This document shows positions 7,377 to 15,759 of a DNA stretch of 64,000 bases, in pieces (position 1 is the first letter of the stretch; each line of letters starts with the position of its first letter). Below the pieces are notes generated by a model. The model was not told where the DNA came from. It did not search any database and saw nothing but the letters and a program-made list of their open reading frames with translations. Made by a program: the position numbers and the translations under genes. Source of the DNA: Bacteroidota bacterium (lineage in GTDB: Bacteria; Bacteroidota; Bacteroidia; Bacteroidales; Dysgonomonadaceae); the NCBI GenBank assembly GCA_023437305.1, contig JAEZGN010000022.1, forward strand, positions 186,001 through 250,000, in the 5' to 3' direction.

Positions 7377-8681
7377 TTAGTCAGATTCATTATTATCATT
7401 GTACCAATTTACTCTTCTCAATACAAACATTACAATAGCCAATGCTATAAACAGACCAATAGCGCCGAATAGCAAAGAGAGGTTTTCTAACTGTAATACT
7501 ATATATAGATAGGTGTATAGTCCTGCAAGGAATAATCCCATCATAGTTGCTTGTTTTACGTTGCGGAACATTGTTATTGAATACGAGGCGATAAGAATAG
7601 TGGTGGCAGAACTCGAAATCAGATAAGATAAGCCAAAGCTGAGATGTTCTGAAATGGCAAGTAATAACACATAAAAGATAACAAGGCCGCTACTAACTAA
7701 CAAATACTGTACAGGATGGATTCTTTTTCGGCTAAGGAGCTCAACTAAGAAAAACACTACAAATGTGAGTACTATAAACATAATAGCATATTTTACCGAA
7801 CGCATTGTCATCTGATATTTGTCTACAGGGAATTTCATATCTACGCCTAGGGTGGAAGATTTTAATACATCATTATCGCCCATCCACATTTGTACATAAT
7901 TGCGATTATAATCAAATATATCCCATTTGGCTTCAAAGCCGTCTTTATTCACGGTACGTTCTGTTGGCAGGAAATTGCCATCAAATGATACGGTGTTCCA
8001 GGGTGATTTTAGGTGTATTGTACTTTCCTTTCCCACAGGGTTGAAGTATAATCCTTCGCTTCCATTAAGAGCCAGTTCGAAATTGAAATCGTAATTGTTG
8101 ATAGCGGGATCTAAAGGTGTTTCAACTGTCACTCCCGAACTTACAAAAGAATTAATCTTAATGCCCGGTTGAACGATTTGTGGTTTTCCATTTACATTAA
8201 ATACAATTTTATTCTTAATACCTTGTAGATACGTAATACCAATCAGGACGAAAGCCTTATCCCACACTACTTGCTCGGGTTTGATGTTTAACTTAGCATA
8301 ATCCGGTAAAGAGAAAGTTCCACTTACATGCAGATTAGACTGATATACCAGAGCTTTAAAAAGTGTACGAAAACGTTCTTCTGTTTTTATATTTCCTTCA
8401 ACGTTGAAGCTGTCGGGAAGGAAATAGGCATAGTTTGTAATTACATTTTGATTTTTATCAGTTCCACTCTGTACAGGGAGTACCAATACAGGACCTGATA
8501 TAGTTTGAATCCCACTCCATTTCTGGCTTATTTCGTCCTGAACTGCTTTCTGATTTCCTTCGCGTTCTTCAACGAGTGATCTTACCAGATTGATTGGTAG
8601 TAGCATAACAGCAATTAAAACAGTAACAACAATGACTTTTACAAAAATCATGTTCACTTCGATATCGAATTTTGTTTTCAT
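7377..8681 (-). CDS. creD: CreD-type inner membrane protein
   Basis: A 434-residue inner-membrane protein. The family's N-terminal block is clear: a membrane helix, then PINLVRSLVEEREGNQKAVQDEISQKWSG.QTISGPVLVLPV. A long periplasmic domain follows with the conserved SPWNTVSFDGNFLPTERTV segment, then five or six closely spaced C-terminal membrane helices. In enterobacteria CreD belongs to the CreBC regulon and affects envelope integrity and beta-lactam or colicin tolerance. Here there is no CreBC; the gene follows a winged-helix regulator gene and a small membrane-protein gene, all on one strand with short gaps. The physiological cue is therefore unknown. Confidence 0.93.
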   Translation of the reverse strand: MKTKFDIEVNMIFVKVIVVTVLIAVMLLPINLVRSLVEEREGNQKAVQDEISQKWSGIQTISGPVLVLPVQSGTDKNQNVITNYAYFLPDSFNVEGNIKTEERFRTLFKALVYQSNLHVSGTFSLPDYAKLNIKPEQVVWDKAFVLIGITYLQGIKNKIVFNVNGKPQIVQPGIKINSFVSSGVTVETPLDPAINNYDFNFELALNGSEGLYFNPVGKESTIHLKSPWNTVSFDGNFLPTERTVNKDGFEAKWDIFDYNRNYVQMWMGDNDVLKSSTLGVDMKFPVDKYQMTMRSVKYAIMFIVLTFVVFFLVELLSRKRIHPVQYLLVSSGLVIFYVLLLAISEHLSFGLSYLISSSATTILIASYSITMFRNVKQATMMGLFLAGLYTYLYIVLQLENLSLLFGAIGLFIALAIVMFVLRRVNWYNDNNESD

Positions 8682-8745
8682 AAATAATTAAATTAATGAT
8701 ATGTTTAAAAGTTCTTTGAAATGCAAAGTGTGTAAATAAAAAAAA

Positions 8746-9045
8746 TTACGACAGAGGATTAAGTAATCTCTCGAGAGCGTCTATATGTTCTTTAAAGAGT
8801 TTCTGTCCCAGAGGAGTCACTTTGTAAGATGTATTGGGTTTCCTTCCCAGAAATTGTTTTCTTACCTCAATTACTTCCTCTTTTTCTAAAGCCTTCAAGT
8901 GGCTGGCCAGATTTCCGTCGGTAACGTCAAGCAGCTCTTTCATCGTATTGAAGTCTACACTGTCATTTACCATTAGCACCGACATTATACCTAAGCGGAT
9001 ACGGCTGTCGAAGATTTTATTCAATCCTGATATAATATCTTTCAT
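8746..9045 (-). CDS. Winged-helix transcriptional regulator
   Basis: A 99-residue DNA-binding protein. ATG at 9045 is preferred to the TTG two codons earlier. The wHTH is plain: IFDSRIRLGIMSVLMVNDSVDFNTMKELLDVTDGNLASHLKALEKEEVIEVRKQFLGRKPNTSYKVTPLGQKLF. The recognition helix is around TDGNLASHLKALE and the wing around GRKPNTSYK. This resembles the MarR/HTH_34-like single-domain regulators often found before creD in Bacteroidota. It lies between the 9048-9653 membrane-protein gene (starting within 3 bases of its stop) and creD, so it probably controls this operon. Confidence 0.88.
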   Translation of the reverse strand: MKDIISGLNKIFDSRIRLGIMSVLMVNDSVDFNTMKELLDVTDGNLASHLKALEKEEVIEVRKQFLGRKPNTSYKVTPLGQKLFKEHIDALERLLNPLS

Positions 9046-9047
9046 AA

Positions 9048-9653
9048 TCAACCGTTTTTCTCTGATTTTACATCATATTTGTAATGAATTAGTATGCCAT
9101 ATACAATGTGTAAAATACCAAAACCTATTCCCCAAAATATAAGATCGTAGCCTACAGTTATTGCTGCTGTCAATCCCAGTATTATTTCGCATACGCCTAA
9201 TATCTTAACATCACGGAATGTGCGGGAACCGGCAGCTATGAGTCCTAGTCCGTAAAAGATAAGCATACATGGTGCTACCATAAAATAAACATCTTTGTAA
9301 ATAAGGATAATGGATAATAGACCTCCTGATACTAATGGCACGCTAAAATCTTTAGCTATCTCTAACGTTACAGGCATCCAAAGTTTTGAATTGCTCTTTT
9401 TAGCCTTGCGGGCTGAGAAATATAATCCCACTGTAACAGCACTAATAAGTACAACTGTGGCAATCAGAATAAGATCATATAAAAGATTTCCTGTAAAAGT
9501 AAATTCACCTATCAATACAAAATAAGCCAATATAGCACCCAATATAGCAAATGTACCTGCCATAACACCAGACATACCGCTGATCGATAAGAATTTGCTC
9601 GAACGTTCCATCATAGAACGTATGTGTTTTATATCATCTAAATTTGTATCCAT
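9048..9653 (-). CDS. Hypothetical multi-pass membrane protein of the creD operon
   Basis: A protein of about 201 residues; the ATG at 9653 gives MDTNLDDIKHIRSMMERSSKF, better than the TTG seven codons upstream. The soluble N-terminus is followed by about six hydrophobic segments arranged in pairs, with a basic loop (SARKAKKSNSKLW) in the middle. No named family recognised. First gene of the creD operon, so it may be a membrane partner or sensor for the downstream wHTH regulator. That link is inferred from gene order alone. Confidence 0.75.
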   Translation of the reverse strand: MDTNLDDIKHIRSMMERSSKFLSISGMSGVMAGTFAILGAILAYFVLIGEFTFTGNLLYDLILIATVVLISAVTVGLYFSARKAKKSNSKLWMPVTLEIAKDFSVPLVSGGLLSIILIYKDVYFMVAPCMLIFYGLGLIAAGSRTFRDVKILGVCEIILGLTAAITVGYDLIFWGIGFGILHIVYGILIHYKYDVKSEKNG

Positions 9654-9740
9654 AATATTTACTTTGAAATACAAAGTAATATGATATATTTTGATTGTGC
9701 AACAAAATAGCTGGAAATTTTTTATAGAGATAAAGAAAGA

Positions 9741-9780
9741 AAAAATCCCTACTTATACGAGATCTTAAGTAGGGATTTTC
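9741..9780 (-). terminator. Terminator of the kbl-tdh unit
   Basis: A 14-base stem (AAAATCCCTACTTA, 9742-9755, with 9766-9779) with a 10-base loop. On the minus strand a T-tract follows. It sits about 40 bases beyond the tdh stop. Confidence 0.88.
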
Positions 9781-9816
9781 TTGAAATTCGGATTATCTTC
9801 GATTGAATTTCATACG

Positions 9817-10779
9817 TTAGATCTTTAAGAGCACTTCTCTTTCCTTCAAAACTTTTATCATATCAGCAGTCATTTTCTCCAGATCATATTCAGGACGCCA
9901 TCCCCATTCGTGACGGGCACAAGTATCGTCAAGCGAGTTTGGCCATGAATCTGCTATAGCCTGTTTTAGAGGATCTACTTCATATTCCATTACGAAATTA
10001 GGGTAATGTTTCTTTATTGCTGTATAGATCATTTCTGGATCGAAGCTCATAGATGCAATATTAAACGAGTTTCGGTGGATAAGTTTTGCAGGGTCGGCTT
10101 CCATTATATTTATTGCTGCATTTAGGGCATCGGGCATATACATCATATCCATAAAAGTTCCCGGCTTCAAAGGGCATACAAATTTTTCCTCTCTTACTGC
10201 ATTGTAATATATCTCAACGGCATAATCGGTTGTACCTCCACCCGGATGAGTAAGGTTGGATATGATACCCGGAAAACGTACCGAGCGAGTATCTACCCCC
10301 CATCTGGTATAATAATAGTCGCTAAGCAGTTCGCCCATTACTTTAGTAATTCCATAGACTGTATTGGGGCGCTGAATAGTATCTTGAGGTGTCTTGTCTT
10401 TTGGTGTGTTAGGACCAAAAGCTCCTATAGAGCTGGGAGTAAAAACCCCACAACCAAACTCGCGTGCTACATCGAGGCAATTCATCAGGCTATTTACTCC
10501 GACATCCCACCCTAACTTAGGATTTTTCTCGGCTGTAGCTGATAATATTGCTGCCAGATTGTAAATAGTATCAATTTTGTATTTTTTTACTGCGTCAGCT
10601 ATTTGCTGTTTGTCTGTAGCATCTATTTCTACAGTAGGACCCGATTCGAAAAAGTTTTCAGGAAAAGGAGGTTTGTAATATCCGCAGATAACATTACTCT
10701 CTCCATAAATAGAGCGTAATTTAATACTTAATTCCGAGCCTATCTGGCCCGTACTGCCTACGATAAGAATGTTTTTCAT
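9817..10779 (-). CDS. tdh: L-threonine 3-dehydrogenase, SDR type
   Basis: Oxidises L-threonine with NAD+ to 2-amino-3-oxobutyrate. The 320-residue protein has the extended-SDR Rossmann motif GSTGQIG (residues 8-14), the active-site pair Tyr142 and Lys146 in YGITK with TPSSIGAFGP before it, and SVRFPGIIS. These mark the short-chain dehydrogenase type of threonine dehydrogenase (related to UDP-galactose 4-epimerase), not the zinc-dependent type. The upstream gene 61 bases away is kbl, which takes the unstable product onward. Together they form the threonine-to-glycine pathway. Confidence 0.92.
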   Translation of the reverse strand: MKNILIVGSTGQIGSELSIKLRSIYGESNVICGYYKPPFPENFFESGPTVEIDATDKQQIADAVKKYKIDTIYNLAAILSATAEKNPKLGWDVGVNSLMNCLDVAREFGCGVFTPSSIGAFGPNTPKDKTPQDTIQRPNTVYGITKVMGELLSDYYYTRWGVDTRSVRFPGIISNLTHPGGGTTDYAVEIYYNAVREEKFVCPLKPGTFMDMMYMPDALNAAINIMEADPAKLIHRNSFNIASMSFDPEMIYTAIKKHYPNFVMEYEVDPLKQAIADSWPNSLDDTCARHEWGWRPEYDLEKMTADMIKVLKEREVLLKI

Positions 10780-10840
10780 AAAAGAAAAATCTGATTGTAA
10801 AAGGGTGATTGTTTAGTTGTATCTTGTTTCAATATTTCAC

Positions 10841-12037
10841 TTACTTAATAACGCCCAGTTCTTTTCCTACCTTCGTAAATGCGGCGATACATTTATCGAG
10901 ATGTTCTTTTTCGTGTCCTGCTGATATTTGCACACGTATACGAGCTAAATCTTTAGGTACAACAGGATAGTAGAAGCCTGTAACATAAATACCTTCGTCT
11001 AATAATTTTGCAGCCATATCTTGCGACAACTTTGCATCATAAAGCATTACGGCACAGATAGAAGACTGAGTAGGTTTGATGTCAAACCCTGCTGCTTTCA
11101 TTTTTTCTACAAAGTAGTCGGTGTTGGCATGCAGCTTGTCTTGCAACTCATTTGTGCGATCCATCATTTCAAACATTTTAATGCCTGCTGCAGCTATAGC
11201 CGGAGGAATAGAGTTTGAAAATAAATATGGGCGGGAACGTTGGCGCAACATGTCGATGATTTCTTTCTTTCCTGTAGTAAAACCGCCAATAGCTCCACCG
11301 AAGGACTTGCCAAGCGTACCCGTAATGATTTCTACCTTTCCACGAAGATTAAACAGTTCGGTGGTTCCGCGTCCTGTTTTACCCACAACTCCGGCAGAGT
11401 GCGATTCGTCGATCATAATCATTGCATCATACTTTTGTGCCAGCTCATATATTTTATCCATCGGAGCTACATTGCCATCCATAGAGAAAACACCATCGGT
11501 CACTATTATTCGGAAACGCTGGGCTTGGGCTGCTTGCAATTGTTTTTCCAAATCAGCCATATCTGCATTTGCATAACGATACCGTACAGCCTTACATAGG
11601 CGTACTCCATCTATTATTGAAGCATGGTTTAAAGAATCGGATATAATTGCATCTTGTTCGTTCAAAAGCGGTTCGAACACTCCGCCGTTGGCATCGAAGC
11701 AAGCTGCATATAAAATTGAATCTTCTGTGCCGAAGAATTTAGCAATGGCTGCTTCCAATTGCTTGTGAAGGTCTTGTGTTCCGCAAATAAACCGCACGGA
11801 AGATACACCAAAGCCGCGTGTATCCATAGCATCTTTGGCTGCTTGTATAAGTTCCTTATTGTTAGACAACCCCAGATAGTTGTTTGCACAGAAATTAAGG
11901 ACTTCTTGTCCGGTATTTACTTTAATTGCAGCACCCTGAGGTGATACAATAATACGTTCGTTCTTATATAATCCTGCTGACTGAATGTCAGCTAATTCGT
12001 TTTGCAGATGCTTTTGAAAATCAGAATAAGTGCTCAT
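10841..12037 (-). CDS. kbl: Glycine C-acetyltransferase (2-amino-3-ketobutyrate CoA ligase)
   Basis: PLP enzyme that cleaves 2-amino-3-oxobutyrate with CoA to glycine and acetyl-CoA. The 398-residue sequence has the alpha-oxoamine synthase features: NFCANNYLGLSNN, GFGVSSVRFICGTQDLHKQLE, DESHSAGVVGKTGRGT and the PLP-binding lysine K244 in TGTLGKSFGGAIGG. Length is normal for Kbl. Serine palmitoyltransferase and KBL are close relatives, but the adjacent threonine dehydrogenase gene settles the assignment. It is the first gene of a two-gene unit with tdh. Confidence 0.95.
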   Translation of the reverse strand: MSTYSDFQKHLQNELADIQSAGLYKNERIIVSPQGAAIKVNTGQEVLNFCANNYLGLSNNKELIQAAKDAMDTRGFGVSSVRFICGTQDLHKQLEAAIAKFFGTEDSILYAACFDANGGVFEPLLNEQDAIISDSLNHASIIDGVRLCKAVRYRYANADMADLEKQLQAAQAQRFRIIVTDGVFSMDGNVAPMDKIYELAQKYDAMIMIDESHSAGVVGKTGRGTTELFNLRGKVEIITGTLGKSFGGAIGGFTTGKKEIIDMLRQRSRPYLFSNSIPPAIAAAGIKMFEMMDRTNELQDKLHANTDYFVEKMKAAGFDIKPTQSSICAVMLYDAKLSQDMAAKLLDEGIYVTGFYYPVVPKDLARIRVQISAGHEKEHLDKCIAAFTKVGKELGVIK

Positions 12038-12056
12038 GATAATTATATTTTTGAAA

Positions 12057-12064
12057 CAAAGGTA
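12057..12064 (-). promoter_or_regulatory. Candidate -7 element for kbl-tdh
   Basis: On the minus strand this is TACCTTTG, a perfect TAnnTTTG, 20 bases before the kbl start. A TTTG lies 16 bases upstream of it, a little closer than usual for a -33 element. Confidence 0.5.
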
Positions 12065-12204
12065 ATAAAATGCTACTAACCAAAAGTGTCATAATGTTTA
12101 AAAATAGTGTCCTCAATGTCATTATTAGTATCTCTATCTTATCCTTTAACTCAGTAGAGTGCACTTCTGTTTGAGATTGTAGGCGCAATAAGCAAAAAGA
12201 GGGC

Positions 12205-12218
12205 ATATTGTACAATAT
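12205..12218. promoter_or_regulatory. Perfect palindrome between divergent kbl and GDPD genes
   Basis: ATATTGTACAATAT is self-complementary over 14 bases and lies in the divergent promoter region. It could be an operator. A few such palindromes are expected by chance in 64 kb of AT-rich DNA, so the call is weak. Confidence 0.25.
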
Positions 12219-12293
12219 ATCCAATTTAAACTTTCCGTGAAAAAAAGATTATTGGTACATTTACAAGTCAATATAAAAGATGAGATTTTTATT

Positions 12294-13301
12294 ATGAAAA
12301 AAGTTATTTTGTTATTCGTATTACTAAGTGTTTGTTTGATCCATACATACTCTCAGAACCAACTTCTTGTATTGGATAATTATACTATTTCGGTAAATAA
12401 TAAGGGTGCTGTTGTAGGAAAAGTCATTTCAACAGGAAATGAAAAAATTACATTAAAAGATCCTTCCGGGTTATTTGAAATCGATAAAGAAAAAAATATA
12501 AAGCTAAAAAAAGGAAAACAGCTAACTGCAAATTCGCCTATATCTTATAAGATAATATTAAAAGAAGGAAAGAACGAAAAATCATTTGAGTTGGTAAAAG
12601 ATGAGTTTTTGCATAACAAAGTGATTGCTCACAGAGGAGCTTGGAAAGATCGTGATTTTAGCCATAATTCGATGAGCTCATTGAAGCATGCCGTAGAGAT
12701 CGGTTGTGAAGGTTCGGAATTGGATGTATGGATGTCATCAGACGATGTTGTTGTACTCTCACACGATCCTTCGATAGGAGGGAAGGATGTAGAATCGACT
12801 ACAGCTGCAGAATTATCTGAAATAGCATTGAAGAGTGGCGATTTTGTACCAACTCTAGAAGAGTACATCAACTATATAAAAACACAAAATAAAACAAAAC
12901 TAATCATAGAAATAAAAGGAACAAATAAAGGAAAGGCTATCGCCGACTCTGTTGTGCATTTAGTACATCGGATGAAAGCTCAGGCATGGGTAGATTATAT
13001 ATCTTTCGGTATGCAATATCTTACTCGAGTTAAAGAATTAGACCCTACAGCAAAAGTACTTTATTTAGGATCCGATAAAAGTTTGGAAGAATTAAAAGCT
13101 GCAAATATAGATGGAATTGATTTCCATTATTCATTATTTCAAAAAGATCCCAAATTAGCTGATAAGGCGAAGTCAATGGGTTTGCTTACTAATGCTTGGA
13201 CGGTGAATAAAGAAGAAGATATGCAAACAATGCTCAAATTAAAACTGGATTTCATAACAACAGATGAGCCGGAATTACTTCTTAGGCTATTAGAAAAATA
13301 A
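12294..13301 (+). CDS. Secreted glycerophosphodiester phosphodiesterase-like protein
   Basis: I chose ATG at 12294, which gives a typical signal peptide (MKKVILLFVLL... ending THYSQ-like in TYSQ); the earlier in-frame ATG at 12237 adds a charged stretch. The mature protein begins with about 90 residues of beta-rich sequence (LLVLDNYTISVNNKGAVVGKV). A GDPD TIM-barrel follows with H113-R-G, E142 and D144 in SELDVW, and H157 in SHDP, the expected metal and catalytic residues, ending TTDEPELLLRLL. Such enzymes release glycerol-3-phosphate from glycerophosphodiesters. It is followed directly by a terminator and appears monocistronic. Substrate is not known. Confidence 0.88.
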   Translation: MKKVILLFVLLSVCLIHTYSQNQLLVLDNYTISVNNKGAVVGKVISTGNEKITLKDPSGLFEIDKEKNIKLKKGKQLTANSPISYKIILKEGKNEKSFELVKDEFLHNKVIAHRGAWKDRDFSHNSMSSLKHAVEIGCEGSELDVWMSSDDVVVLSHDPSIGGKDVESTTAAELSEIALKSGDFVPTLEEYINYIKTQNKTKLIIEIKGTNKGKAIADSVVHLVHRMKAQAWVDYISFGMQYLTRVKELDPTAKVLYLGSDKSLEELKAANIDGIDFHYSLFQKDPKLADKAKSMGLLTNAWTVNKEEDMQTMLKLKLDFITTDEPELLLRLLEK

Positions 13302-13323
13302 AGAGGAAAGACATATTGATAAG

Positions 13324-13355
13324 AAACGCTGGAAATATTTTTCAGCGTTTTTTTT
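13324..13355 (+). terminator. Terminator after the GDPD gene
   Basis: AAACGCTG (13324-13331) pairs with CAGCGTTT (13343-13350), and the following bases continue as a run of T. Confidence 0.85.
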
Positions 13356-13782
13356 ATGGAAAATCAAACCGATAATTCTCTACTAGATAAAAGGTATAAA
13401 ATAACAGGAAGGATAATCCAAGTCTCACAAGGAAAGTAGTCTTCATAATATAAGCCTATAAGCATAGGAAGCAGTAGAATTGTATGTTTTACTGCTTTTT
13501 TATTTCTATAGCATCGTTTCATAGTGTTAAGTTAACACATATATTCTTAATGTTATATTAAATATTTTTTCTCGTAAGTTAAATTACTTATGTTTATTGT
13601 AAACATTGATACAAACAAATCAAGACATAAAATAGCAATAGCTTTTATTAAGTTGCGTACATATATATAAGTATTAACTTATAAAATTGTACTTCTCCAT
13701 ATATAAATATGGAGTAATATGCTGCGCTTTGCTTTAGGGTAAGCTATTCAAATAAATATTTATTAATACAAATAACAAAATT
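13356..13782. other. Intergenic region with hairpins, no convincing gene
   Basis: This 430-base stretch contains a 27-codon open frame (13356-13439), a second terminator-like hairpin (13469-13503) and a short dyad CTCCATAT/ATATGGAG (13695-13702 with 13707-13714) about 70 bases before the SDR gene. The rest is AT-rich. No riboswitch or tRNA was recognised. Confidence 0.5.
13469..13503 (+). terminator. Terminator-like hairpin in the intergenic region
   Basis: AAGCAGTA (13469-13476) pairs with TACTGCTT (13490-13497), followed by TTTTATTT. It lies about 165 bases past the GDPD stop and could end a small transcript or act as a backup terminator. Confidence 0.55.
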
Positions 13783-14544
13783 ATGAATAAAAAAGAATTG
13801 GAAGGAAAGGTAGCAATTGTTACCGGTGGAGGATCAGGTATTGGCAAGATGTCAGCTTTGTCATATGCTGAATCGGGAGCTAAGGTTGTTGTAGCAGATA
13901 TATCGGAAAGAGATGGACAGAACGTTGCCGATGAAATTGTTGAAAAAGGGGGAGAAGCTATATTTGTAAAAACAGATGTATCTCAGGCTAAAGATAATGA
14001 GATTCTTGTGAATAAGACTTTGGAAACATATGATAGACTAGATATAGCTTTTAATAATGCTGGAACTTCAGGTCCTATTGCTCCTATTGCTGAATATACT
14101 ATTGAGCAATGGAATAGAGTATTACAAATAAATTTGTCAAGTGTTTTTTATGGTATGCATTATCAAATACCGGCAATGCTTAAGAATGGCGGAGGGAGTA
14201 TAGTAAATACTGTATCTATAATGGCACAATTGGCAGCCTATGGAAATTCAGGCTATGTGGCAACAAAGCATGGGGTTCTAGGATTAACAAAGAGTGCTGC
14301 GGTAGAGTACGGAAAATTAGGAATTAGGGCCAATGCGGTAGCTCCAGGTTTTACTGAAACTCCAATGTTTGTAGATTCTGTTTCGCAAGAGTTTTTGGAC
14401 GAGAAAGTGAAAAAACAAGGCATGGGGCGCATGGGATCTCCCCAAGAGATTGCGAATATGGTTCATTGGCTGAGTAGCGATAAATCGTCATTCTGTAATG
14501 GGGCGCTATATGTTGTTGATGGAGGATTCTTAGTAGAACAATAA
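13783..14544 (+). CDS. SDR family oxidoreductase
   Basis: A 253-residue classical short-chain dehydrogenase. It has the NAD(P)-binding TGGGSGIG near residues 15-22, an acidic residue (ADIS) after beta-2 favouring NAD(H), the structural NNAG motif, catalytic Ser in NTVSIMA and YVATK with the Tyr/Lys pair, then NAVAPGFTETPM. The length and sequence match glucose 1-dehydrogenase-like or 3-oxoacyl-reductase-like SDRs, but the substrate cannot be read from this. It stands alone after a long upstream gap and ends in a strong terminator, so it is probably regulated separately. Confidence 0.9.
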   Translation: MNKKELEGKVAIVTGGGSGIGKMSALSYAESGAKVVVADISERDGQNVADEIVEKGGEAIFVKTDVSQAKDNEILVNKTLETYDRLDIAFNNAGTSGPIAPIAEYTIEQWNRVLQINLSSVFYGMHYQIPAMLKNGGGSIVNTVSIMAQLAAYGNSGYVATKHGVLGLTKSAAVEYGKLGIRANAVAPGFTETPMFVDSVSQEFLDEKVKKQGMGRMGSPQEIANMVHWLSSDKSSFCNGALYVVDGGFLVEQ

Positions 14545-14548
14545 AAGT

Positions 14549-14585
14549 AAAACAGGATATTCATTGTGAATATCCTGTTTTTTTA
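14549..14585. terminator. Terminator between convergent SDR and lipoprotein genes
   Basis: A 14-base stem (AAACAGGATATTCA, 14550-14563, with 14567-14580), a 3-base loop, and a T-run on the plus strand. Confidence 0.88.
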
Positions 14586-14633
14586 TAGCTTGAACTTCTT
14601 TTTTCATTACTTTCAGTAAAAGTCAATTTTTTT

Positions 14634-15578
14634 TTATTTCTTTTTCTCTTTTTGTATATATGAGAATGAAGTTACATAATTCTCAAACGTTTTATCATAT
14701 TTTGTTGTTCCTGACATCGCAATCTGAGAAACGAGGTTGTTTTCGTCAAAAGTATAATTATATTTTATGTCGGCATATTTTCTTTCGCCTTCTATTTGGA
14801 TAATTTCTGTTTGGATAATGTTGTTTTTATTTTTTGTCCCCATATGCTCCGACAGAAATGGAAGGCTTGCCATTAGCCAGCATGTACTCGCCATATTGAA
14901 TGTATTGCGTGGCATCTCATAACAGTATTCTGACGGTGCTGCGTATTCTTTATCATCATATGTATATACAAATCTGTATCCTTTAGATGTTGTGATTTCT
15001 GTTATATTTCCATCAGTTACAGTATATTTTTCAGTATAATTTAAAGAAGAGGTAACTCCTGTTTTGTCATAATGATCAAGCTGTTTGATATATCCCGCAT
15101 CATCATAAATAAATGTGGTAGAATCGTTGATCGTAATCTGTTTTGAAACCTTTCCGTTTGAAGTTCTTTCTGTATATCTTACGTGTAAAGCATATTCTGC
15201 TTGCTTTTTATCATTACGAAAGACCAACAAGCTATCATAATAGATTGTAGACTCGCTTTGTTTGATTAATCTGGAATATGATACTTTTCTGTCGCTTATA
15301 TAGTCTACTACTATTACAGAATCTTTGATGTTAGAACTTTGTATTGTTTTCATCAAGTCATTATCTGTATATGTAAATTCTTGACTATAACGCAATGAGA
15401 AACCTGGGTTATCTTCAGGGTAAGCAACTGTTTTTAATAACCAATAGTATTCAGGTATTTCTGGTTCAGGTTCAGGTTCTTCTTGCGGGGGATGGTATAA
15501 TCTTATAGACTCATCGGAGCAAGATAAACATGTGATAATTAGTAGAGTAATTGATGCTAGATAAGAGGCGAACTTCAT
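14634..15578 (-). CDS. Hypothetical lipoprotein with YD-repeat-like beta strands
   Basis: A 314-residue lipoprotein: hydrophobic signal and a lipobox ending CLSC with Cys20, then an acidic-proline linker (PPQEEPEPEPEIPE) typical of a surface tether. The body is a series of strands with the form (F/Y)xYDDxGY(I/V)xxLxxYD and YTEKYTVTDGNITEI, similar to the YD-like repeats in DUF4595-type Bacteroidota lipoproteins. There are no catalytic motifs. It is monocistronic between a shared terminator and its own -7 element. The role is unknown; an outer-membrane or surface location is inferred from the signal. Confidence 0.75.
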   Translation of the reverse strand: MKFASYLASITLLIITCLSCSDESIRLYHPPQEEPEPEPEIPEYYWLLKTVAYPEDNPGFSLRYSQEFTYTDNDLMKTIQSSNIKDSVIVVDYISDRKVSYSRLIKQSESTIYYDSLLVFRNDKKQAEYALHVRYTERTSNGKVSKQITINDSTTFIYDDAGYIKQLDHYDKTGVTSSLNYTEKYTVTDGNITEITTSKGYRFVYTYDDKEYAAPSEYCYEMPRNTFNMASTCWLMASLPFLSEHMGTKNKNNIIQTEIIQIEGERKYADIKYNYTFDENNLVSQIAMSGTTKYDKTFENYVTSFSYIQKEKKK

Positions 15579-15613
15579 TTTTTAGTTTTGTTTAGGCTTT
15601 ACTATTAGAAACA

Positions 15614-15621
15614 CAAAGATA
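15614..15621 (-). promoter_or_regulatory. Candidate -7 element for the YD-like lipoprotein
   Basis: On the minus strand this is TATCTTTG, a perfect TAnnTTTG, about 35 bases before the start. Confidence 0.4.
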
Positions 15622-15722
15622 ATAAATATAATATTAAAAAGTCATCGAATATGTTAAAGGTAGGATATAGAATATTTTAAAAATCAGGTTTATGAACAGT
15701 TATAAACTCATTCTATAATTTG

Positions 15723-15730
15723 TACATTTG
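15723..15730 (+). promoter_or_regulatory. Candidate -7 element for the S9 peptidase
   Basis: TACATTTG is a perfect TAnnTTTG, 29 bases before the ATG. No clear -33 element is seen. Confidence 0.4.
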
Positions 15731-15759
15731 TAGTATATAAAAACACTAAAAATAAAGAT

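Noticed and set aside
11121..11599. Long plus-strand frames opposite kbl
   Set aside because: Shadows of the kbl frame, which has all family motifs.
13695..13714. Hairpin CTCCATAT/ATATGGAG as a riboswitch or tRNA part
   Set aside because: A single short stem without conserved flanking elements; no known riboswitch core seen.
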